NCBI RefSeq assembly: GCF_001625215.2 | Contig: NC_030383.2 | Coordinates: 6,088,779 to 6,152,778, forward strand | Source of the DNA: Daucus carota subsp. sativus | Lineage: Eukaryota; Streptophyta; Magnoliopsida; Apiales; Apiaceae | Length of the DNA: 64,000 nucleotides | Direction: 5' to 3' | Shown: positions 27,213 to 38,682 of the stretch, piece after piece | How the letters are laid out: every line of letters begins with the position of its first letter | Position numbering within the stretch: position 1 is the first letter of the stretch | Notes under the pieces: model-generated | What the model was told of the DNA's origin: nothing | Seen by the model: only the letters and a program-made list of their open reading frames with translations | Database searches by the model: none | Position numbers and translations under genes: made by a program

Positions 27213-27965
27213 TTTTAGTTAGAGAAAATAGATTTTTTTGCCACCCAACTTATTATTTGTTTAGAAACCTACCACTGAACAATAATTTTTTTCTTTTTTG
27301 CCACTAATGTTAGGTTCAGGTTTTTTTTTTGTCACTAACGTTAGGTTCGGATTTGATTATTAACACTATGTTATTTTTTTTAAAGTTAATTGCATTTGAC
27401 ACCCCTTTGATTTCAGCATGTTGCACATTGCACCTAATAGTTTTGGAATAAACACTATGCAGCCCCTTACTTTTAACCCGTAGACACTTTGCCCACCATA
27501 ATGTTGCAGACTATCATTATGTTCTTATAATGCTAAAAAAATAACATATTGTTAATAATCAAATCAAAACATAATGTTAATGACAAAAAAAAATCCAACG
27601 TTTTTTAAGGAAAAAAAACCAACATTAAATTTTATTCAGAAAAAATAAAATAAAATAATTTTTGAAATTTTTTGGAGTGTCAAAATGCGTGTCCAACTCT
27701 CGTCCTTCAAGGTAAACTACCTAGGATACTACATAAAGATATAGACACATATCAGATCGCCATTATATTGCAGACTAACACTATATTTTAATAATACTAA
27801 AAAAATAACATAGTGTTAATAATCAAATCCGAACCTAACGTTAGTGACAAAAAAAAGTCCGAACCTAAAATTAGTGACAAAAAAGAAAAAAATTATAGTT
27901 CAGTGGTAGGTTTCTAAACAAATAATAAGTTGGGTGGTAAAAAAATCTATTTTCCCTTTTAGTTA
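27213..27965. mobile_element. Non-autonomous Mutator-like element (MULE), 9-bp TSD
   Basis: The element spans 27222-27956 (735 bp). The 9-bp TTTTAGTTA lies on both sides (27213-27221 and 27957-27965), the hallmark of Mutator transposition. The TIRs are about 150 bp and very similar: the left starts GAGAAAATAGATTTTTTTGC and the right, reversed, starts GGGAAAATAGATTTTTTTAC, and both share CCACCCAACTTATTATTTG and AACCTACCACTGAAC. The interior has a second inverted piece at 27525-27600 that repeats part of the right TIR (AAAAAAATAACATATTGTTA), so there has been an internal duplication or nested insertion. No transposase frame is present. Confidence 0.82.
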
Positions 27966-28699
27966 TCACATTTTAATTTTTACAAGTCAAATTAACTAAT
28001 TTATAGTTATGCGATGTTTGGTTGACTCTGCAACTGTGACAACGAATTTTCCTCGAATTTAACTGTGAGACGTTTGATTGAATCTGATTTATGGTTAACT
28101 AAAATCAAAGCTTCAAATTGATGTTTGGATTAGAAATTCCGAACTCAGAACTCCAAATTCACACGTTCGAATATCGTAGACAGTCAGTTCATGTTTGGTG
28201 GGTCAGCATTATATTCCTTGAACAAAAGTTGCACGATACTGGCTCCACATTGTCTCCCTCTGCCTTCGCTTTTGCAACATAAGTCATTAAATTCGATAAT
28301 GAATCGTATGAAAACAAAAACTCAGTGCTTAGCCATTTTTCCAAATGAAAACTCGAGGCCGACTCTTCTCTATATGGATAAATATCACATGAGTTGCTCT
28401 GAACAATACGGGTCCCTGTAAGAACAGCATGCTGTTGAGTAGTTGACATCTCATCAAACACACCTCTCTTCGTCATTTTCTTATACACGAATATGATTGC
28501 ATGTTATTATTCTTTTAAGTTTGCTGCCCGGCCTTGTAATATCGTGAACCTGAACTCTGATAGCATGTTCAAAACCCGTCCATCTAAAAATTTAAAAATT
28601 AAATTAATTTAAAAATTAAATTAACTTAAACATTAATTTTATGCTATATTTTAACGCTCCACGACCACATATATGTCTCGAGATATAAAAGACAAAGAA
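27966..28699. other. Spacer with an unrecognised minus-strand frame
   Basis: A 99-codon frame on the minus strand (28189-28488) is open but matches no family I know, and has no visible splice partners. I regard it as a chance or relic frame. The rest is AT-rich. Confidence 0.35.
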
Positions 28700-29411
28700 A
28701 GGGTCGAATTTAGGGCTGAGCAAAACCGAACCGAACCGGAATAACCGAACCGAACCGTACATATTCAGTCCGGTTCGGTTTGGAATTTTTTAAAACTCCG
28801 GTTAATTCGGTTTTCGGTTATAACCGAACTAAAAGTTCGGTTCGGTCCGGTTTCTGAAAACAGAAGTTCGGTTTAACCGAAATAACTGAAGTTTTATATA
28901 TATATTTAAATCATATTTATATATAATATTAATAATATTTGTATTTAATAATAATAATAGATAAGGAACATACATCAACGCCGGTCACCCTGAATTCCTG
29001 TTACTGCCCAGACCACAGCCCCCGCAGCTCCACTCCATTCTGTCCCAATCGGCAATCTCCGTAGTCCATTCTCCAGATCGTGATTCATTATTCAAGCTTA
29101 ACATTCAGTTCTTATTCAAGCTTGTGTTGTTAAACTAGATAAGTAGATTTGCTGCAACATTCTTTCTCATCTATGTTGGACCACTGGCCATTACTCCGGT
29201 GCTGGATACAAATTTTTTTTGTATATATATAAAGTTCGGTTTTAACCGAACCGAACCGAAAAAACCGAAGTAATTACGGTTCGGTTCGGTTTGGTTAGAA
29301 ACATAAATACGGTTCGGTTCGGTTTCAGAAAATATGAAAGTTCGGTTTTCGGTTATTTCGGTTCGGTTCGGTTTTCGACCGAACCGACCGTTTGCTCAGC
29401 CCTAGGGTCGA
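28700..29411. mobile_element. hAT-like non-autonomous element rich in CGGTTCGGTT
   Basis: The ends read AGGGCTGAGCAAA on the left (from 28712) and TTTGCTCAGCCCT on the right (to 29403), inverted repeats common in plant hAT-type elements. AGGGTCGA flanks the element at 28700-28707 and 29404-29411, an 8-bp duplication, with a few extra bases (ATTT) at the left border. Both arms are packed with GGTTCGG and its complement, giving long complementary arms of over 150 bp. The middle (about 28965-29210) is unrelated, non-repetitive sequence. The element is about 700 bp with no transposase. Confidence 0.75.
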
Positions 29412-30199
29412 TAGCAACTCAGAAGAAAGATGGGGAGTCGGTTTTGCCAGTTTGTTACACATCATCAGGCCCTAAAATTGACAGCAAAGAAGAAGAAGTG
29501 GGTCCTTATATAAGCCCAGGAGAGCGATGGCACCTGGCATAACCCCATTGGGCCATACATATTAGCCCACTCATTTCTCTAGGCGGATCCTCTCTCTCAA
29601 AGACGAATAATCAGCTCCAGTTGGGCCCAGCCTTCCGTTACATGTCGTTGGTTGGATTAGAACCTTAAACAGCAAACAACCTAGCTCACTTGAGAATTGC
29701 TTGTAACATGTTCGCTACGCTTTCGGTCCCTCTTATAATTATTATTGCTGACATGTTCCTGTTTTGTCTTATCAGTTCTGTGTATATATGTTTCCTAATT
29801 TTTCGCCTAAATACTTGAAGAAATTATCAGCAAACTCCAAATTCTGAATTCAGAACTAGCTCTACCGATTGAGGATTTATCGGAGAATTTACGATGAATC
29901 AAAATATTTTTGTCAAATGAAAGTGTAGTTGGCAAATCGGTGAAATATTTTTAAAAACTAATATGAGATTTTTTTAATAAATTAGAAATTTTTAGAGCAT
30001 TACGAAACTCATTCATATAATATGCATCAAGTAGTACTTTACAGAGGCTAAAAACCAAAATAAGCTTAGTTTACTGAGGCTAACTGCAGTGGAAATCTAC
30101 AAAAGAGTATCCCCATACCAAAAGCTAAGTAGTAAAATTTAAGATAGCATCCTGGACTGCTAAATATTCATCAACTTGATCTACTGTGCCCCCGTGTTA
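29412..30199. other. 3' flank of LOG gene and spacer
   Basis: No gene is supported. A short plus-strand frame continuing out of the hAT element (29291-29542) is an artefact of the repeat. The right part is probably LOG 3' UTR. Confidence 0.4.
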
Positions 30200-32181
30200 T
30201 CATCTTGAAATTTCATTAGTTGGAGGATAGGCAAGCTGCTCTGTCTCCCAGTTGAGCTTTGAAGCAATCATTTCATGGCAAGGTTCATACTCCTTCGATG
30301 ATCAAACCATAAAACATAGTTAGTGCTTTACTAGAAGTAAAGGCACATTTTTGGAAGCGATTTTGCTGATATTCTTATTGTATTTGTTGGGATTGAATTA
30401 AATTTTGTCTGTGATTGGTTTTAAAGAATTGTTTCGATGTAAAATTAAGTGATCATGAAGTTGATGGAGATTCTTGTTTTGCTCAAGAGGTTACCTCCAA
30501 TTTCTTGACCAACTCCTTTGCTGTTGTTGCAGATACAATGATACGGCGGGCAAAAGGGCTAATGAAGCCTTCTTCCACAGCTTTGTCGATGAATGACAGT
30601 AAAGAGTTGTAGAATCCGTCCACATTGAGCAGCCCCACCTGCCAAAATGTACCACACAGGTAACCATTCATGTAAAGGAACCTACCAGACAGTTACTTCG
30701 TAACAAATAATCAAATTCCAGCTAACGTTACCGGTTTATCATGGATGCCGAGTTGTGCCCAGGTTATAACTTCAAGTAGTTCCTCTAGAGTGCCATAACC
30801 ACCTGCATGTAGGAGAAAGTTTCTAGTTTAAATGCCCTCTTGCTTTATGAACACTTAAAAAATGCCAAGCAATATATACATAGTTTGATCTTTAATCATG
30901 TATGAGAATCAATTGTCAAATATGCAGTGTGCATGCATGTGTTTACGAGTAAGAATCCCTATTTGTTCTAGGTCGTTCTCTTACAAAGTTACAAGGTCGA
31001 AACCCCTATCTGTAATTATCTTTTTACACTTCACAAATTTGTAATTACCGACTACCAGAAATCAACCACCACGGATATCTGATAATTTCAACTACTTGAT
31101 CACTTGGAAGTTAGGTTATGAGTTGGATCAGCACTTCCATTATTCAGGACATTATTTATTGCATATTGCCCCCATCCTCTGTTATATCAGAGGCATTATC
31201 TTGTATATCCATACACAGACTCACAGAGTCATATTTTCCAGGCTATGCATCCAGAGTAAAGTGACCATTGCCAACTAAGGACCATGAATGAAGTGAAAAA
31301 TAGTACCTACTACACTTTGCCATTGACAGAAGTATTAATAATTGAATCGATTTCCTTGCATGACATGAAACCAATCATCTATTTGGCATCAAGAATTACG
31401 ACTGCTAACCAAACATTAGCAACAACTTAAGCTTTGTATCACTAGTGTTTTCATAGATCAAGTCCCGAGATACAGAGATCAGAAACTAATCACGGAGGCT
31501 AAACATAGTGTATAATCCAACTGTAGTTGTTCATATACTTCTCTGCCTTCTTAACATACACAAAGAGATCAAACTACTACTTCTGTTGCCAGAATTATCT
31601 TCCATTAAACAATTAATATGGTTCAGTAAAAGAAAAAACTTTAACATAGAATAATTGACAAGTGGCAAACAATTAATTAGATTATATATGCTCATTACAC
31701 AGCAATAATATTGAACTGAGGTGCAGTTGGAAAAGATAGTAATAGCACAACAATGCAGGAGTAGATGAACAAAAAGAGCTGTTTTCTGTTCTTGAAATAG
31801 ACTATGAGTTATTATTTTGTTTAATTATTTTTACCAAAATGTGTGTGAAAAAGAAAAATAAATGCCTAGAAGGTAGGGGTAGAAGTAGAATGTACTGGCA
31901 AAGAATAAAAGCTTGAGACGGCTGATTGATTTGCAGCTAGGACTAGTAAAAATTAAATCACAAGAGACCATACTCTTTTGCTCATTTTGTTCAAGTTATT
32001 TTATAGTGAGCAAGTTGGAGCAGGCCTCATACTAACCAGGTAAGGCAATAAAAGCATCCGAGTGCCTAGCCATCTCTGCTTTCCTTTGATGCATACCTGC
32101 AACTGCCTTCACCTCCCCTACTGTTTCACCAGTTAACTGCAAATTGTACCACACCCAAGAGAGACAAAAATGTTATTATAT

Positions 32182-32236
<55 letters not shown>

Positions 32237-33480
32237 AGAGACAGAGAGGGAGAGAGGGAGGGAGGGGGAGAGAGAGAGATTGTATAGAGTGATGTGCACT
32301 TTGAGCAGTGAAGCAATGATGAGGGTTGCAGTAAAAATTGATGGTAGACTACTCCAAATATCTTAAAGTCAACAAACTTGAGATTAGAAAACTCATAGGC
32401 AGAAATGCATACATTTATGTGTAGAGACTGTAGAGTATACACATGTAAAAATGCTAAGGAAGATCACAACTCACAAGAAGAAACTAGTTGTAATATAGTG
32501 GTTGTACAAACATAGAATTTAAAATAGGAACTTAAAACAAAATATTTGTGAACCAACATGAACAAATGTAAATTAGCAGGCCAGGTTGAGTTCACAAGCA
32601 ACACCCCTTCCTCCAACAAAGAAGGAACACAGAGAGAATGAAAAATATCGAAATTTTAAATAATTGATCTTTCGAGGTTTAATCACATTTATACAACTAA
32701 AGGAGAAATTTTGTTTGTATGCATGATACACATACCTCTCGAGGCATGAGCGTCTTGGGAATGACCCTGCACAAGGACAATAAGGTGACAAAAATCAGTT
32801 ACAAAAACCAACTTGTTTTGTTGTTTATAATTTACTTATGTGGTTTCAGAGGAACATTCTTCATTCTTGACAGTTTTAAGGCCAAGAAAGCTTTACCCAA
32901 TAACATGACGGCCACCCTTATGAACAGCTTGTGAAATCAAGCCCATCAGTCCAATGCTACCGCCTCCATAGACCAAATCAATGTTTCTTGAGACCTTGAA
33001 TCACACAAAAATAATACATCTTCTTAAAACAGAGAGCTCTGTTAAGCTACAGTGCCTAAGCTGCTTTTGCAGAATCAACTGGAACTTTTGCATGGACACA
33101 ACTGAGAAGAAGTCTACAAAAAAACCCAAAAAAAAGCAGCAAAAAGTGTAATATCCTTGAACTTTTAATCAACTTTTTAACAAAAGCCCATCTCTAATCT
33201 CCCAAAAAGTTCAGTTTTCAGCAAGCAATTTGTATGTCCCAAACCACAAATATTCTTAAACCCATGATTAGAATAAAAGGACACATTAGCAGAAAAGAAG
33301 AAAGACTAAAAAGGGTTGTTTGTTTTTATTCTTGAAAAACAATGGAAAGTAGTAAAATACCATTTCTTGGGCAAGCTGAATAGCAGCATCCTGATAGCTA
33401 CTCTTGTTGCCTTGACTACTTCCACAGAAAACACAAATCCTACTGAACCTTGAATGCTTCATTTCACCATCTCTCTCCAT
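30200..33480 (-). CDS. LOG: Cytokinin riboside 5'-monophosphate phosphoribohydrolase (LOG)
   Basis: Seven exons, 33361-33480, 32897-32994, 32736-32766, 32037-32136, 30732-30802, 30495-30638 and 30200-30292, give 218 residues. LOG enzymes release active cytokinin bases from their riboside monophosphates in cytosol and nucleus. Family signatures are all present: [63 protein letters not shown], the PGGYGT nucleotide motif (116-121), and [10 protein letters not shown] near the end. I chose the ATG at 33480 ([12 protein letters not shown]) because it aligns with the usual N-terminus; an internal ATG at 33462 is also possible. Exon 3 is only 31 nt. An AG microsatellite lies in intron 3. It resembles the LOG1/LOG3/LOG4 group; the exact member is not decided. 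Confidence 0.96.
30950..31030 (+). repeat. Possible SINE fragment in LOG intron 4
   Basis: ACAAGGTCGAAACCCC (about 30987-31002) resembles RNA polymerase III box B (GGTTCGANNCC), preceded by TTAC-rich sequence. No box A, tail or target duplication could be fixed. Confidence 0.25.
32184..32280. repeat. AG/GAGG microsatellite
   Basis: A pure AG run of over 40 bases is followed by an impure purine tract (GGGAGGGAGAG), in LOG intron 3. Confidence 0.9.
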
Positions 33481-33617
33481 TTCTCTCCCAATCTCTCTCT
33501 CTCCCTCTCTATATTTGGCACTATTTTTGCCTCTGTTGGTGACACACAGAGATGAGAACAGAAGAAAAATAGTTGTCACTAGTCACTTCTGTATAGTAGG
33601 CAATGTGTTTGTGTGTT

Positions 33618-33624
33618 TATATAA
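33618..33624 (-). promoter_or_regulatory. TATA box of the LOG gene
   Basis: On the minus strand TATATAA lies about 138 bp upstream of the chosen LOG start codon. Placement is reasonable for a plant TATA box; the transcription start is inferred. Confidence 0.5.
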
Positions 33625-33962
33625 GCCTCGTGGCACGTGAGGAGCCCTCCTAGCACGCTCTTTTCCTCTTTCAAGCTGCCACGGGGTGTTCCTTTTTACC
33701 TTATGATAATTCTTGGTTCTAATATTAATTCCTGATTTTCCTTTCAACATCTCTGATTATTTATTATTATTTCTCGAATTATATGTTATATAACAAATTA
33801 AATTAATATATTAGATATTGTTATAATATATTCAATTTTTAGTCCAATTAATCCTAATCACGTAATGTTTTAATCAACATCTCCATCGATAAATTTTGAT
33901 TTCAAGCTTTTACGACTATCTTACAAGTTATTACAAGTTAGAAGAGATTATATTAAACTTAT

Positions 33963-34692
33963 CAAATATAAGAGTTTTTTTTTATTAAATTAATATTTTA
34001 CTTCTGACTTAAATATGCGATTTGAAAGGGGATGTTATAGTTCGTTTAATGTTGGAATTAATTAGTATTTTTTTATTTTGACAAAAAAAATCAATTCATT
34101 AATCAAAAGCCATACGACATCTACAAATATAATCGAAATTGGACAGACGCTGAATTATATCGTTGTTGAATCTTCCTTCTTGGATAGACAACTAAGCGAT
34201 TTGAAGATGATTTGAATATATATACTCATTTTCACCTAATTGGTTTTCACCTGACTGTCCTGAACAATCGACCATAACTGCGATTCCATAATAACCTTCA
34301 AACCTGGAACCCATGAAAAACATGCCGATCTATAACCTCGGTCATGGAGAACATTAAAACACACCAAACCAAAACCAACTCTCACAGGAAAGAGAGACTA
34401 ACAAAACCCAAATAAATTGAGAATTTATTGAAGGGAAAGCGAGATTTTAAACAAGAAAACAACAAAAGAAAAGAAATCGGGACTTTCCACCGGTGAAAAT
34501 CGAGGAAGCCCTCTCAAAAATCTTTAATGGAGGCTAGGGTTTTAGAGGAGAGAGAGAGCTAACTAATAAATAATAATTTGTATATAATTAATTAGTATCT
34601 TATATTTATTAGATTAATATTTTACTTCGAACTTGAATATGTGGTTTGGAAGAGGATGTTATAGTTGGTTTAGTGTCAAAATTAATTAGTTG
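33963..34692. repeat. Diverged ~100-bp tandem repeat split by a retroposon
   Basis: The block at 33963-34068 and the block at 34599-34692 share TTAATATTTTACTTC, GGATGTTATAG and AAATTAATTAGT in the same order and orientation. They were probably a tandem duplication, and a retroposon (34069-34585) inserted at their junction. Confidence 0.6.
34056..34598 (-). mobile_element. LINE-like or SINE-like retroposon with 13-bp TSD
   Basis: AATTAATTAGTAT occurs at 34056-34068 and 34586-34598 and brackets a 517-bp insert. Read on the minus strand the insert ends GATTTTTTTTGTCAAAAT plus an A-run, the kind of tail left by LINE-type reverse transcription. Its 5' part reads AAAACCCTAGCCTCCATT. I see no intact protein frame, so it is truncated or non-autonomous. 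The orientation follows from the A-tail. Confidence 0.65.
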
Positions 34693-35821
34693 GATTTATT
34701 CGTAGACAGTTTTGATGTCAACTGAGGTTACAATTCTCAACATGAGTCGTGACGGATATTTTACATGCTGTCGTCTCTACTCTCTAGTAAACATGACCAA
34801 AATATATATATATATATAGAGTAAAATTCTTATTACAAAAATAAGAATTTCAAAAGCACTCAGCTACTAGAAACTACCAGAAACATACAATTTTGATGTA
34901 AGATCTTTACAAGTGTAATATATTTCGATATATATGATATGCGAGTACTTTTGAAATTCATTAAAATTCATTTATCACCCTCGATGCATGGTTGTTCTTA
35001 ACTAAATGTTACTCGCATGCACACGGTTATTAAGTAAATTAGACGAGTACGTAGCATGTAAAAAAAAAGGGCGAGTACATTACATTATCTTATATAAAAA
35101 TTATAAAAAAAATAAAGAAGAAACAGGAGGGAGGGATTGCTCATTGATGATTAAATTATTTAAATAAACATGTGGGTGATGGCATGAGGAACTTGTACCC
35201 TCATCACCCTCCCATTGTAGACACACTTGTTGTATATCAAGGAAGCATATTTATTTTTATATATATATCTTTTAAATTACAGAACCCCATAGGCATGTCT
35301 GTTCTTAGCTTTTTCTTAATACTACAGGTGGAACCAGAATTTAAATAGATAATTTTTGTCATCAATTTTTCAAGATCAGTCAGGAAATAAAACTAAAAAC
35401 TACACTGATTTCTCTATAAAAAAATAAAAATAAAAATATCACAAAATTTTTGAGATCGTTTGATCTGCTATTTAGGCATGAGTATTATAGCTTATGCAGA
35501 AAGACTAATTATATGTCAGTAGTAACTTGCACTTGTAAAAGCCTTTGCATCACACCTCCAAAAGTGATCAGCCAAGTCAGCTAAATATATACAGAGACAC
35601 GTTTAGTTTATGATTAATGAACCCGGTTAACGGGAATCGAAAACTTAAACTCGTGCTTCGATGTTTGGATAAATAAGGACAACTTACTCAGGGGGTAAAT
35701 CATTGCTTCTTGAAATATTAATTTCCATACCCTTCATTCTCATTCCCGATTCTCATTCTCACTCACGATCCAACGTATACACTACTTACTATTAGCTAAG
35801 CTAGCTCTTCTGTTTCACTAA
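34693..35821. other. AT-rich spacer and CNGC15 3' flank
   Basis: No gene seen. There is a TA microsatellite near 34805-34818. Confidence 0.45.
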
Positions 35822-38682
35822 TCATTCAACTGAAAAATCAGGTTCAACTGGTTTCTGTAAAGCGCTTAGGAGTTCAAGTTCACTTCCAGCCCTCAGGCTC
35901 CCTCCCCTCCTACTTGCTGTTAACGCTGCTGCATATATAGCTTGCCCCGATGCTACTGGCGTCGACGAATTACTTGTCTGTTCAGAAGCTGATTCGCGTA
36001 CAGGAGACTCATTGCACTCCATGGCCTTAAGTTCAGCAGCCTCTTTGCGCCTTTTGTAGCGGAACCAAGCAGCCTGGATAAAGCATGCAGCCCAGGATCT
36101 CCACTGGAGGGAGTGAAACCTGAATGTGTGCCTTAGTTGCTTGCTGTGAAGCTTACGGTATTGTGATGCTACAAATTTTACATCCTCTGAAACAAGAGCA
36201 AAGGCTTCGACTTCAGTGAGGGCTGTCACTGTGCGTGTAGACGAGGGGAGGATTATGCTTGGACGGGGGTCTAATGCCCAAGTCAGTAATTCTTCACCAC
36301 AGAAGTCACCTGGACCGATACGACATGAATTTAGGAATCCTGTTCGGCCCCCACCAGTTGTGTAAGAATCAAGGTGGCCTCTGATGATGAAGAGCATTTC
36401 GTTTACAGGGTCACCCTCACGGACAAGGCAAGTGTTTGTGGTGCATAAAACAGGCTTTAGCCTTTCACATATCGCATCTAGAGTACTTTCATCCATCTGA
36501 TCAAACAAAGGGACCTGTTTGACATTGTTTATAAGCAGGGTGCAATCAGATAGGTGATTAGTCCACTAAATGTGGATACAGTTTTGCAAGTATGATACAT
36601 GAATTAGAAACTTACACGTCGAACAAGATCAACACAGAGATGGCGCTTGATGTCACGTCGTAGATCCAGAGGAAGTCCTTTCAGAATACTTTCTTCATCT
36701 ACTCCATGGGTTGTAATCCATTTGTATAGATCATACCTGCGAATACTCTCCTTGAGTTCAGATGGCAACTGCCTGTGGTGCATCCATTGTTCTGTATCAG
36801 TTCTTTTGATTCTCCACTCTTCTAGTCGTGCAGTTGTGGACTGGAGGTATGTCTGTAAACAAACAATATCATAGCATGAAAATGTTTAGTGCCTTGTGAA
36901 GCAAACATTATCTGACAACAAGTCATAGAGACTAAGAGATTTTAACATACTGTATTTATCAAGACTTACTTGCATATTCCCAATAATTAAGGCGAAAAGC
37001 ACCAGTCCTACAATTGCAATGATAATAGAAAAGTTGATTTCTCCAATATATGTGCTGGTAGCGAGGTCCTGCCCGATTGAGCTGCACAAGAATCACATAT
37101 TAGAATGTGCTGTACACAAGTATCGCTATTGGAAATGTTAGGTAACTAATTAGAGTTGATGGTAAACATAGAGTAAAAAAGATAACATTCAATGAGTTTA
37201 CTATGTGCAACAATTCATCATAGGAAGTTTTACAAAATGAAAATTTGTAACATATACCTTAAGTTCCTCAATCCCCACCAGAGACAATAGAAATACTTAG
37301 AAAAGAACTCTGCGCTGGTGATGTCAAAAGTTATTGCGTCCACATAAATACCAAACTGAAAGAACTGACTACCCGGTACACATAGACTAGATATGTTACT
37401 TGATATAAACCAATCATCTCTACCACGGCCAAGGGTTTTAAGCGTAGCACAGTCAAAAAAGTGATATTCACAATCTGCGTGAAGGTCACAGACTTTTTTC
37501 CAGCACTGTTCTTGCCTCTCAATTGCTAGAAGGTACCAACATGAACCGATAACCTTTGTAAAAGAGTGGAAGGAAGAGAATGAGTTAGAACTCTGTTTGG
37601 GGAGATACATAAACAATTAAAAGCAAGTGAAACAAAGGAGTGTTAATTAGTATCACTCCTTACATGGCTTGCCAGCATAAAAAGCATCAAGTTGTAAACT
37701 GCTCCGGCCCATGCTGTTTCCATTACAACTCCTGTGGCCTTGACTATTTGAGATGACAGAGGTATCGTGAGACACAGTCGCAAGAGGAACTGAAAAATGA
37801 TGATGAATCGTAGAATAATTTTTGCACTAATCCTTCTTGAACCCGTTAAGCGTGGGAGTGCTATCCAAATTAACAGCTGAAATGAATAGATGCAAACAAT
37901 TAAAAATCAAGTCTTTTTCTCACAGAAGTTTATATATTCTTTTGTCAAATACAATTAGATACCTGGGGAAGCGGCAGAGCAGCTAATAAGTCAAACCAAA
38001 ACTCCCTGCACAAGTACCTTTGAGCAATCTTAGATGAGTCTATTACCAGTTCTCCTCTTCCAAAAACACGAGAGGAAGGTGCGACATAAGCTGTATGAAA
38101 CCGAACAATAATCTGAATAAAATAGAGCACATCTACAGCTGATCGAATGACAGTAAGCGCCTGCTCAAGAGGAACACTTGCACCCATGCACATTTTTGAC
38201 TTAACCTCTGGCAAGTAAAAGAACAGGGGATCCACAAATAGGGACACAAGACAAGCAACTAGAAAGCATCTGTTCCATCGACTAAGGTCATCTCCCCGGG
38301 GATCTAGTATCCTTTTAGTCACTATGTCATAATCCTCTGAGAAGACCCTTGAAAGTCTTCTTTCCTTCAAAGCCTTTCCTTTTGTAAGTGCATCCTTCTT
38401 GTGCATCTTTTTTCCACATATAATAGAGAACATGTTGAATAAACTGCCTGATTTTGATGGATAAACCATTGCAGTTTCGATATCATCTTGAAACCTGTTA
38501 ACCACAACGAATTTAATTAGACATTAAAATTAAGTTCTGAAGGGAATTCTCATCATCAGGGTTTATATCACATGCAGATTTTGATGATATTTCTTTGAAC
38601 GTATAAGTTCGAAGTTCCATAGCAGTACAAGTTAGTAAAAGAAATACACAAACCTCACAGACTTCGAATAACCAAAATCCAT
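35822..38682 (-). CDS. CNGC15: Cyclic nucleotide-gated ion channel 15
   Basis: Seven coding exons, 38654-38682, 37963-38494, 37664-37876, 37258-37553, 36970-37081, 36616-36852 and 35822-36514, give 703 residues. The start MDFGYSKSVRF and the end LQKPVEPDFSVE are close to CNGC15. Before the channel core is the motif RRLSRVFSEDYD. Six membrane spans follow, with CLVSLFVDPLFFYLP in S1, SRVFGRGELVIDS between S2 and S3, and a pore with NLSSIGQDL. The cyclic-nucleotide-binding domain (about 474-600) contains REGDPVNEMLFIIRG and GDFCGEELLTWALDP, and an IQ calmodulin-binding motif is at 617-630 (FIQAAWFRYKRRK). CNGC15 carries calcium; in legumes it acts at the nuclear envelope in symbiotic signalling, and in Arabidopsis it is linked to root and nitrate responses. 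The first coding exon is only 29 nt. Everything looks intact. Confidence 0.95.

Noticed and set aside
28189-28488. 99-codon minus-strand frame
   Set aside because: No family, splice partners or promoter could be recognised, so it is listed only as spacer.
29291-29542. 83-codon plus-strand frame
   Set aside because: It begins inside the CGGTTCGGTT arm of the hAT-like element, and its codons follow the repeat unit.
33286-33579. Longer N-terminus for LOG starting upstream at 33579
   Set aside because: The extension is rich in Glu/Arg from a CT repeat and does not match LOG N-termini; the start at 33480 fits.
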